Source of the DNA: Sipunculus nudus
Taxonomy: Eukaryota > Annelida > Sipuncula > Golfingiida > Sipunculidae
NCBI GenBank assembly: GCA_026874595.1
Contig: CM049314.1
Span: 28,783,729 to 28,847,728 of the forward strand
Length of the DNA stretch: 64,000 nt
Direction: 5' to 3'
Shown piece after piece: positions 1 to 10,065 of this stretch. The translations under genes and the position numbers were made by a program. Numbering within the stretch: position 1 is the stretch's first letter; each line of letters begins with the position of its first letter. The notes beneath the pieces were generated by a model. The model made no database searches and was not told the origin of the DNA. It saw only the letters and a list, made by a program, of their open reading frames with translations.

Positions 1-1473
1 AGTAGCTGAGTGACACGTACGTGTCACCTTATTAAATATGCGTTGATGTTGCCCATAATCCTACTTGGGCAAGATACAATTGGTCCAGTGATTGAGTGCC
101 CAAAATTCCATCAAAGCCCTGGTAAGTTATTGGGCAACACTAAAAATTAATGGATAGATTATTGGTATACCATAATACTCCTGTCATTTTACTCGCATAT
201 AAAAATCATTTAGGCAACTAAGCATACCATATTTAATAACAATCCATCAAGTGGTTCCTCAGAAAAATACTCAAGTTTTTTTGTATAAATAGCTCTGCAG
301 CCTTGAAAATTAGGTCAAGGTCAACCATCTTTGAACTTCACCAATATTTTCTTGGTATACATCAAACCTGAACAAGAGACATGTTTCTTTTTTCAGATAT
401 TCTGCTCACAATCTTAAAATTAATGGAGGGACAGACAGACAGCAAAACATGAGAAAAGAAATTGCATGTATGCCTGTATACTGGACTTAAATTTATTATA
501 AACCTTAATGAATAAATCTTATATAAATCGGACCCAACCTCACTTTCTAAGCTTCACTCCTTAGGGAGAGAGGCTATAAATATTCTGTGGGTAGACTTTC
601 TAAGGACCCCTGGAGTGCAAAACCATTTTTCTGTTCATTTTTCTTCTGTCTTGCCCCACATTATATTTCAAATATCGATGATTTTCAAAAACTTAACTTT
701 GGACACAATATTTTTTTCTTAGATTTCCATCTGATATTATTTTTGTTACCTTGATCTAATTTCTAAGGTCACACACTCCATAGCAGGTTATCATGATCCT
801 TAAACATTGCGGGAAGCTATCAGCTATTGCTCAGCAACCGCAAATATCTAGTTGAATTTTTGAGTCAATATAAATCTTAGGCAAAAAGGTAAATGATATG
901 TTTGTAATGCATCGCCCACGTCACTTTAAACCCTCCGCATCAAACATTTATTTTTTGCCTAAGTGACAGGTGGTTATCTGGTAACATTGTCAATCACTAC
1001 TAAAACAAATCTATGACTCCTGCGTCAGTCAGTTTCCCTCCTTTTTATACTTGGACCATTTTTACCCGTGAATATACTTCAAAACACAGAAAATTCCTCT
1101 GAACTTTTGACCAGTATTGACTCTGGTTTGTATGTTAATATTATACGTGAAGGAATTAAATGTCACAAATTTAGAGGATCCTTTCAAACTTTTGAATAAT
1201 TCGACATAAACTTTTTTATATATTATTTTTTTTAATATTCGTTGTCATTTCTGTGCTAGTGCACGAGTAATAACAGGATTTTACCCTATTTTCAAGGTAA
1301 AAAAAAACTAAATTAAAATGCTGCCTGCATCATTTTCCCCCAAAAAAGTGCCTGAGAAACATATAATTAATTTTTTTTGCCTTACTGTGGATTACTATAT
1401 TCCTGTCTTGCACAAATGTCTTGTAAAAATGAATGCCTGCGTGTGCTGATAACTATATAAGGATTCTGTACTA
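1..1473. other. Non-coding, AT-rich
   Basis: No convincing exon, RNA gene or complete mobile element seen. One TCAAGGTCA-type motif occurs at about 312-322. Confidence 0.5.
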
Positions 1474-1920
1474 CCATGGGATAATTTTCAAAGATTTTAC
1501 AGGTAATCTGCAAAAAGTGTTTGAAAGTTTGCTTGGAAAATGAATGTTCACTGCCAATAAGAGCCTCAAAGTACATGTATGCAGTCGCCACTGAAGGCCT
1601 CCAAACGACAACCTAAAATTGAGGGATAACAGGGAATTGCTTAGGGAATGTACAATTTAGAGTAAGGTCAGGGTAAAAAATAACTATCAGGAACAAATCT
1701 TTGACCTAGGACTGATATTGTTCCAAATTTAAGCTTTTAAAATCATCCATATTGGTGATCTAGCACAAACAGAAAATGGCAGAGGAAAGAATAAGTGCTT
1801 TTTTTAATTAAAATAAAAGGTTTTGCACTCAGGAGGGGTCCCTGATTAAGTAGGTCTAAACGCAATTATTTTTTTCCCAGATTTTAATAATAATATAAAA
1901 AAAACTCAACAACCACACAG

Positions 1921-2150
1921 CGCAGATCTGGGGAGAGGGGTGGCAGTTTGGGAGTCCAGACCCCCCCCCTGCTCTCAACCTTTTTATTTAACAAATCTTA
2001 TGCATGACTGGGGATTTTGGGGGTCATGACCCCCTCCCCCCCCCCCCCTTAGCCAACAACGGTTTTTATGCATGACACCCGTTGACCCCTTCCTGCAAAA
2101 AATCCTGGATCAGCGCCTGCCAAGATAAAATTAATAACTTCAATACATGG
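1921..2150. other. Insertion or divergent segment within the duplicated intron, with C-rich tracts
   Basis: Relative to the kinase intron at 33205-33235, the copy carries about 220 extra bases here, including runs of C at about 1961-1970 and 2033-2048. I see no terminal repeats that identify the inserted sequence. Confidence 0.45.
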
Positions 2151-2263
2151 GGATCGAGGCTTAATAAAGTCCTATCTATAACTGTGCTTTGGATGCCAAG
2201 AGGATGTTTTTGGCTGCCAAATCTCGATAAACAAATCTTTGTGCTTCTAAGTACATCATTCCT

Positions 2264-2705
2264 GGGGCGTGTTTTCATTCCATGAACATGTTCCTGTTCA
2301 TACCTCTGTTCATGAACAAAGACCGTTTTAGCCCACGAACACGAACATGTTCCTGTTCGTTGTTCAAGAAATCATAACCAACTTTTGGAATTGGTTACAC
2401 CACCAGATGGTGCAGGAATATAGTAAAGGCTGGCAACAATGGCGGCAAGGAAAGAAGTGCCTGCCTGCACTTGGACAGTTCATTTCAATTTTTTTACTGA
2501 TATAACGTTTAATTTGTCACCATTATAATGCTTCCAATATTTTTGATAAAAATAAATGAAATTAAATGACATTTATTGTTGAATAGTTATAACTGGTATT
2601 CTTAATGCGCACGTATTTGAACAATGCGTTATGGTTACATGTTCTTGTTTGCATCATTTTTGCGAAAAGGGACAGGAACATGCTCGGACAACGAAAACAT
2701 GCCCC
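2264..2705. mobile_element. Short inverted-repeat element inserted in the pseudo-exon
   Basis: This interrupts the exon 15 copy, so its limits come from comparison with the intact exon. The ends are GGGGCGTGTTTTC and GAAAACATGCCCC, inverted repeats with one mismatch over 13 bp. The interior has nested GAACATGTTC palindromes near 2283-2360. No transposase frame and no clear target duplication are visible. The right end read outward-in (CAGGGGCATG) resembles hAT-type termini, but the left end fits less well. Confidence 0.72.
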
Positions 2706-3339
2706 TGATGCTATCTCAGCTGCCCATAACACAAGGTCCTTCAGGTGTTCTATACACTCTTGATAATCCAGTAGGTAATCCAGCAGTGATCCCATAGGGA
2801 CCAGCTCCTGTACCTGTTTCAAGGAAAGTAAATTTAAAATTAAAGTGGGAAATTTTTGCATATTACAACTTAGCCTCAGACACTCAATGTAAACACATAT
2901 GTATCCCTAGTGTTTATTTCTTATAGCCATGATTCCTGTATACCTGGTCTTTTTAAAGGGATTAACCCGAGACTGTAACCACTGTCTGTGATAACGCTTT
3001 GATACGGGTCCCTTTTCTAAATTTGCCCCCCCCCAGTAACGTTTGAAACGGTCGGCTATATTTGAAAATAATAGGGTGTCAATAACTAAATAAGAAAATG
3101 TCATAAAGAAACACAAGGGAAAAGTATGATAACTATAAATGACACTCACCAACACGTCTTTGATCCACTGGAAACATTTCGCCAGTTCAGTCTTCGGGAA
3201 TAAAATAAGCCTGGCACCTCCCTAGCCTTTCAGGGTATTTCTCGTCACCGTTTTACCTTTCCCATTCACTTCTGCGAACCATCGTTCGTGGAAGCAAAAA
3301 AAAAAAAGCCGCAGAAAACAAGGTGCTGTCACATCCGTG

Positions 3340-6300
3340 ATAACTACTAATAGTCTAGTCAATGAACGATTTTTATCAATGGAGGTTGGACAAAAATGTT
3401 ATCAAGGGTTTCTCACGTGAAATGGATTCATATATGGTGTCTTAGTGCACAAATAAAACCCAACCCGATTCCACCCATGGCAAAGTGTCATTTGCACCTC
3501 AAATCCAAGGTGGCCGCCATTATAAGGGATGAAATATTTAAATGGCCATAATTCCATAACTAACTGTCACAGAAACCCATTAAAGGTGTCATTTCCAACT
3601 AATATTAGAATGCCATTTCATTTAATGACACTTCTGAGGTCATAAAAGTTATATATTACGTATAAAGGTCAAGGTCAGGATTACATTTGGCAGAAAAAAA
3701 AAGCCAAACTCGCCATGATATGCCATTTTTTTCAACCAAATGTTATGAAAACTTATCTGAAGTATTATTTCAATTTGACATTAGGCTGCCCATTCATTTG
3801 GTGATACATCTGAGGTCAAAATTATATATATATATCATGCTGTAAGGTCAAGGTCAAACTTGGAAGAGTTAAAGCAATTATCGCCATTAGATTGCATGTT
3901 TTAGTAAGAAAATAACATAGGAATGCACTCTAAATTGTCAATTCTAACTTACTGTGGAATTCTCATGTATTTGGTGGTACGGAACTTCTAAGGTCAAGAA
4001 AGGTACATTGGAAAACACAAGTACTGCTCAAGATATGGCATGTTTTTGCAACAAAGTGACATTTTAGGTGTAACTTCTAGCTAATACCAGAATGCCCATT
4101 CATTCGATGATTCTCCTGAGGTCAGGAAATGTAAATACCATGCATCAAGATCAAGGCCAATACAAAACGTGATAGGAAAATGCCCATACCAATGATTTTG
4201 TTAACATGGCACCAATCATTGAAAAGAAACTTGATATGCGCTTGTTACAATACATGTGATTAATAATTTGATATGAATCCAGTTCATATCATACATGTAT
4301 AACTATAACCCATGAAGTTGTGAACCTATTCATCATTTCGAATACCATCATCTTCTTCATCATCATGATCACAATCATAATTATCATTATCCGTGTCTCT
4401 GCTCTCAGTTTGTGTTCATTTCATGGAAGCAATTGTTGTTCATTGGTAACGTACGGGTGAAGTATATTCAGCTCCTCCTTAGATATAGGTACATGTTTAT
4501 TTTATCACGTAACCCCTAGAGTTGTGATTAATTATTTCGAAATATTTAGGTGCTGCTTGTTGTGTTACCCTGATAGACAAAGGACAAAGTGAAAATGGAA
4601 ACCGTTCCCCAGAAGCATACATGACAAGGTTGAACCCAAGCGTTTATATCAGCGGTTGATTCTGACAGGTTGCGTGAGATCCTTTGCATAATAGATGGTC
4701 AAACAAATATCTCTTTTGAGTATGTAGAAGGAAATGCCGACAGCTAAATCTGCAGGACGACGTATTTCTTGGCTAAAGTTCCAAATATTTCTTGCAGTTT
4801 GTACTGATGTATTTAAGTTACACACACCATGCTGACATCACAGGTAATAGTTTTAACCTATACATGGTAACAGCAAAACAGTCAGTTTGTATAACTGTAC
4901 TGAAGAAGCCTCCACAAAATTTATTTACATCTAATTTATGTCCTTCTTAGTTGATGTAATACCCCCTCAAGGACACAGAGTATGCAGGACATTAAAAAAA
5001 AGCTGTTAACTTCATGTATCCAAATTACCCAAAAAATATTAGAATGGCAAGCATATAGATTAAGGAAGCTCTACCTATGATACAGGGAAACCCTCCACCA
5101 AACCCCACATCTGCTGGAGTTGCAAGGTTTCAACCCAGAGTCTCAACTTCTACAGGGTATGTTCTTCCACTGCCATCAGCACAAAACTCGGAGTGTCAAC
5201 TTCTACAGGTAATGTTCTCCAACTTTCACCAATAAAATGTGCATCACGATGCTTAGGCCTAATGATATATGCGATGACTATAGAAGTCTGACCTTTGTCA
5301 ATGCCACATGGGCTTCAGGTGGTATCGCATCTACCTTAAGAATGCAGACGGAGTAGTCATTTCGTCAGGTCAAAATCTAACTACTCTTCCATGTAGTCAC
5401 ACGAATTGTCCGTTTTTATGTTATCATAAACAGATTTAAACTACATCGTCTTACCATCGTCAGTCTGTGTGACAAATGCATCAGCAGCCTCTGCATCAAC
5501 CGATGTTGGTCTTTTAGTAGCAGAAATAAAAGTAATGTACGCTGTCGTGCAGATTTTGCATTCTGCTTTTCCTTCTGCATGCTCATCAGAAATATTTACT
5601 CTGACTTTCTCTTCTGAAGAGCATATCACTGATCCCTATCAGAATCTGCCTTTGACAATGACTCTTGTTTTTGACCCTGTCAAGAATGCATCAGGGGTAA
5701 GAATTCAGATGGATATCCATCAGCGGCTTATCCTAACAGATGTTATCTAGATCCCTCTCCTATTGCTATTTTGCCTATCAGGGTTACACAACCAGCAGCA
5801 CCTGAACATATCAAAATAGTAAAGTGCAACTGTAGGGGGAACCTGATATCATAAGCGTTTACCGGATGATCTTCTGTGTAAAACAGTAAGTGGCTAATGC
5901 TAAGATATTGCTTGCAAGCGTAACACAAACTAAGAGTAGGGATACGCTTGGAGAAGATAATGCTGATGGTTCCCAACTTCATGGAATGTACATGAATTAT
6001 GCATATATATGGTACGATAGATTCATATTAATCTGTCTTTCAAACGTATTATAACTTGCGCATATGAAATTTGTTTTCGTTTTTGATGATTGGGCATAAT
6101 CAAAACAGTCACAGTGACAAGTTAAAAGGCCTACTCATTAGTTTCATATGTTTTTTTCCAAAATGTATCATTTCATAGGGGGTTTGGCTTATTTCCCCTA
6201 CCAAATTTGATAGTAACCTGGAACATATTGCATGATATGTTCAAATTATGGCCTTAGCAATGTCACCAAATGAGTCGGAATTCTATTGTTAGCGGGAAGT

Positions 6301-7690
6301 GGTGCCCTTAAAGTTTTTCTATGTCATTTTCTTGCAAAAACGTCACATCATCGACAGTTCTAGTGTTTTCCTAAGAACATTACCTAAACCTTAATGCATG
6401 ATATGAACCTTTCCTGGCCTCAGACGTATCATCACATGAAAGTCCATTCTTAATTTAGATGAAAACACTTTGAATGTTTCTATGTCATTTCCTTTGACTG
6501 TTTTCATGAGAACTTGACCTTGAACATAATGCATGATAGGAACCTATAACTTTCTGGCCTTAGAACTATCACCACATGGAAGCCCATTCTGAAGTTAGAT
6601 GGAAATGACACTTTGAATGTTTTATTGGTCTATTTCTTGCAAAAACATGCCATATCATGGACATTTTGCAGTTTTCCTAAAAACTTGACCTTGACCTTAA
6701 TGCATGAAATGAACCCTTCCTGACCTCAAAACTATAACGAAATGAATATGTGCATTTTAAAATTATATGAAAATGAGCCTTTATATGTGTTTCCATGTCA
6801 CTTTCCTGCAAAATCATGCTATATAATGGCGGTTGTTACTATTTCTCATCCAAGTTTGGCTTTGACCTTGACCTTATTGCTCGATAGGCACCTTTTATGA
6901 CCTTTCTGTATCAACAAATGAATGGGCATCCTCAGCATCCTAAAGTCAAGTGGAAATTACACTTAAATATGTTTATGTGACACTTTGGAAAAAGTACCAT
7001 ACCATCACAAGTTTTGTTTTTTCTTCCAGATTTGACTTTGACCATGACCTTGATATATTTTATATGCATTTTTAGACCTCAGAAGTGCAACCAAACGCAT
7101 AAGCATTATTAAGTTAGTCAGAATTGACAACTTAAATGCATTCTTATGCCTCTTCTTGCATGGTGATTGTTGCTTTTTCTTTTGGAAGTATGACATTGAC
7201 CTTGACCTTAATGCAAGATATGTACCTTTTATTACCTAAGAGGTATCAGCAAATGAATGGGCAGCCTAATATCATTTGAAATACTACTTGAGATATATTA
7301 TTATAATATTTTGTTGAAAAAAAATGCCATAACATGGCGATATTGGCTTTTTTTCTACGAAGTTTGACATTGACCTTGACCTAATATCGGAACTGTACCA
7401 TTTAGGACCTCAGAAGTGTCACAAAACGAACGGGCATCCCAATATTAGTTTGAAATGACACCTTAAATGTGTTTCTATGTCTGTTAGTTATGGAATTATA
7501 GCCATTTAAATATTTCACCCTTTATAATGGCGGCCGTCTTGGATTTGGGGTGAAAATGACACTTTGCAATGGGGGGAAACGGGTGGGGTTTTATTTGTGA
7601 ACTAAGACACCATAAATAAATCCATTTCAGGTAAGAAACCTTTGATAACATTATTGTCCGACCTAAGTCATTCGTTGACTGGATTATAAC
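3340..7690. mobile_element. Foldback-like element with long inverted arms of tandem subrepeats
   Basis: The sequence 3345-3610 is inversely repeated at about 7470-7685 (the same TGGCCATAATTCCATAACTAA and TGGTGTCTTAGT motifs in reverse). Inside these, the left arm (to about 4170) and right arm (from about 6300) are built of subrepeats of about 175 bp, each carrying a conserved AGGTCAAGGTCA or its complement. About three units are seen on the left and about six on the right. The central 4.2-6.2 kb is single copy. This architecture matches foldback-type DNA transposons. No transposase is recognisable, and target-site duplications could not be defined. Confidence 0.75.
4800..5980. other. Central unique segment of the foldback-like element
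   Basis: This holds two overlapping short open frames on opposite strands (5469-5750 plus and 5743-5982 minus) with no recognised domain. The plus frame starts MTNASAASASTDVGLLVAEI. It could be captured host sequence or decayed element sequence; I cannot support a gene. Confidence 0.3.
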
Positions 7691-7700
7691 TGCATTAAAT

Positions 7701-7732
7701 GCGGCGATATCCGGGATTCTGGATATCGCCGC
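7701..7732. repeat. Perfect 12-bp hairpin just outside the foldback element
   Basis: GCGGCGATATCC at 7701-7712 and GGATATCGCCGC at 7721-7732 form a perfect stem around an 8-base loop. It is strikingly GC-rich for this neighbourhood. Confidence 0.85.
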
Positions 7733-8296
7733 GTAAAAAGCTTCTTAGTAGCCTAAACTTGAGAATGTCGGGAAAAAAAATCGTGTAAAATCAAATATTT
7801 ACGTTTATGACAAGGAAATTTAAGTAACCTAAGGAAGATATAGTACTTTATTCGAATGACCAAGAAATTCAGCTAAATATTACGTTTTCGTATGTAAACA
7901 AGACTTTATTTTAAAACTTACAACCCTAGCGCTTGAAACTGTCTCAGAATCTTAAACAATGAACTGCGTGAACTTTGCTCGCTGAGCCAACACGGCCCGT
8001 TAATTGCTACTGCATGGTTACACAGGCGGGTGACGGCCAACCGTGGCTGGGGGAAAAAACCCACACGGCTGGCCGGCAACCCAAAGCAGACATTGTTCCC
8101 CGCGTATCACCCGTTGTAAGGACAATATATTCTTCTAATCAACAGTTAAAGACAAACGCTAAATTGCATGTTATTTAGTTTTCAGACGAAATATAAGAAT
8201 TTTAAAGTATTTATCAAGTGGAATGTCTCCAGTTTTCTCAAATCATCTTCAAGGGCTCTCGGACGGCGTAGCGTAGTAATAGGGCTGTGTTGCGAC

Positions 8297-8342
8297 CACT
8301 ATTGTAATAGCGTTCACTATTGTAATAATTATTACAATAGTG
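8297..8342. repeat. 28-bp perfect palindrome with adjacent half copy
   Basis: 8315-8342 is a perfect palindrome (CACTATTGTAATAA and its complement). A further direct half copy CACTATTGTAATAG lies at 8297-8310. It lies just outside inverted copies of a GTCGCC-rich sequence. Confidence 0.85.
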
Positions 8343-8352
8343 GTTACAACAG

Positions 8353-9005
8353 GGCTGTCCCACTTGGGCGACTCTACAGGCGACCAGGCTGTCGCCTCAT
8401 GGTGGCTTGTATGGTCGCCTGTAGTCGCCTGTAGTTGCCCGAAGTCGCCCAGAGACGCGTACGTGGCCTCTTACCTGTCGCCGCTGGATTTCAACATGTT
8501 CAAAATTCTCGTGTGACAGCTTTTTTTACGCCAGTGTGCGTAGCCTGTCTTCTACTGGCGTAGTTGCGGTCGTACGCTGTCGCCAGATGACGTGGGTTGT
8601 CGTAGGACCTGTCGCAGACTATCGCCAGTTGACGCGGGTTGTCGTACCTCCTGTCGTGGGCTAGTGTACTTGAATTAGGGCCCATTCTTGTCTCCGGCCC
8701 CTTACATAGCACAGGGCAGAGACTTGTCGAAGCTTGTCGCAGGTGGACGTAGCATGAATTCTGGTGTCGTAGGCTGTAGTCAGCGTAGTCGTAAGTTGTC
8801 GTAGATGTGGTCGTAGGTTGTCGTTGGTTATTAACCTTTGTCCCGGCGATTGTGTCGCCGGTTGTCGCAGCTTGTCGTCAAACAGTCGCCAACCTGTTTA
8901 AGCTTGTCGTAGCGGAGGTCCAGTCGCCTGTTTTTTCGGCGAACATGAGGCGACAGCCTGTTTGCCTGTAGTTGCCTGTTGAGTCGCCCAAGTGGGACAG
9001 CCCCA
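8353..9005. mobile_element. GTCGCC-rich inverted-repeat element
   Basis: GGGCTGTCCCACTTGGGCGA near 8352 and the following AGGCTGTCGCCTCAT recur inverted at about 8947-9003. The intervening DNA is full of variants of GTCGTAGG and GTCGCC, unlike the AT-rich surroundings. It is probably a non-autonomous DNA element; I see no coding sequence in it. Confidence 0.55.
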
Positions 9006-9310
9006 TAAGAGACTACGGGAGCTAGGGCTAGACATCTGCGTGTGCATGGTCCCACAAAGTTGTACCTAGTCATAAATGACGTTATCTGATTGGCCAATTG
9101 GTTACGAATGATTGACAGGTCGGAAGCAGAATAAAGGTATTTTAGGTGGCGCTACCTGTTTGGTCTATGAGAAAACTCTCAAAGATTGGTTTAGATGCCT
9201 TATTTCAGACCTATACATAGAACCACTTCTGAGATATGAGCAGTTTTCATCCGAAGCAAACGTACGGATGGAAAAGTATTGCAGAAGTGCGAGATGAAGG
9301 TATCCAAGAT
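8822..9310. repeat. 489-bp tandem duplication, copy 1
   Basis: It begins CGTTGGTTATTAACC and ends GAAGGTATCCAAGAT. The next base restarts the same sequence. It includes the right arm of the GTCGCC-rich element plus a segment of the dispersed repeat family seen at 22500 and 28700. Confidence 0.9.
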
Positions 9311-9796
9311 CGTTGGTTATTAACCTTTGTCCCGGCGATTGTGTCGCCGGTTGTCGCAGCTTGTCGTCAGACAGTCGCCAACCTGTTTAAGCTTGTCGTA
9401 GCGGAGGTCCAGTCGCCTGTTTTTTCGGCGAACATGAGGCGACAGCCTGTTTGCCTGTAGTTGCCTGTTGAGTCGCCTAAGTGGGACAGCCCCATAAGAG
9501 ACTACGGGAGCTAGGGCTAGACATCTACGTGTGCACTCCACAAAGTTGTACCTAGTCATAAATGACGTTATCTGATTGGCCAATTGGTTACGAATGATTG
9601 ACAGGTCGGAAGCAGAATAAAGGTATTTAAGGTGGCGCTACCTGTTTAGTCTACGAGAAAACTCTCAAAGATGGATTTAGATGCCTTATTTCAGACCTAT
9701 ACATAGAACCACTTCTGAGATATGAGCAGTTTTCATCCGAAGCAAACGTACGGATGGAAAAGTATTGCAGAAGTGCGGGATGAAGGTATCCAAGAT
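9311..9796. repeat. 489-bp tandem duplication, copy 2
   Basis: Nearly identical to 8822-9310, with a few substitutions and one short deletion near 9535. This implies a recent duplication. It then runs into single-copy continuation of the dispersed repeat. Confidence 0.9.
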
Positions 9797-10065
9797 CTAT
9801 TGGCATGCAGAATTTCAGCCCAATCAGGCGAACCAATCACTAAGACGAACAGATCACAAACGCTTGGATGGCGTAAAATGTTGTAAGTTTCGATTACAAT
9901 ATTGAGAGACCAAAGATCTAAAGACATGCAAACTTTCAGCTGAATAAATTTAACTACTGTTGGGATATGAGCTGTTATTTAAAAAAAAAAATCACCCAGA
10001 TTCATACTGCACAATAACGACTGCAGGTGGCGCAACAAGTCTTTGCTAGGTACAGTCACATGGGT
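9797..10065. repeat. Dispersed repeat family, partial
   Basis: This contains the hallmark phrases of the family (aactttcagctgaa, gcaggtggcgcaac, agtctttg), matching parts of 22005-23420 and 28560-29110. Non-coding. Confidence 0.55.

Larger units (their letters stand above)
1474..2955 (-). pseudogene. Degraded genomic copy of kinase exon 15 with flanking introns
   Basis: Sequence matching intron 15, exon 15 and intron 14 of the kinase gene (about 31620-33945) recurs here in the same orientation. The exon part is 2182-2263 plus 2706-2813, about 190 bp against 189 in the real exon and roughly 90% identical by eye. It still reads [19 protein letters not shown] and [18 protein letters not shown]. 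It is broken by a 442-bp insertion, its donor is destroyed (a TAG stop follows soon after the frame end) and the catalytic HRD is YRD. Because intron sequence is included, it arose by DNA duplication, not by retroposition. It could also be the last recognisable piece of a lost paralogous gene. Confidence 0.88.

Noticed and set aside
2562-2861. 99-codon frame containing kinase-like sequence
   Set aside because: It is the right half of the broken exon 15 copy running into the inserted element, not a gene.
3145-3180. Possible minus-strand exon ending in a good donor (GTGTTG|GTGAGT)
   Set aside because: No partner exon, no domain, and the sequence upstream is not convincing.
5469-5750. 93-codon plus-strand frame in the centre of the foldback-like element
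   Set aside because: No recognisable family; an overlapping frame of similar size is open on the other strand nearby.
8831-9583. Two near-identical 87-88 codon frames (MANQITSFMTRYNFV...)
   Set aside because: Caused by the 489-bp tandem duplication of a GTCGCC-rich repeat; a small deletion changes the second copy.
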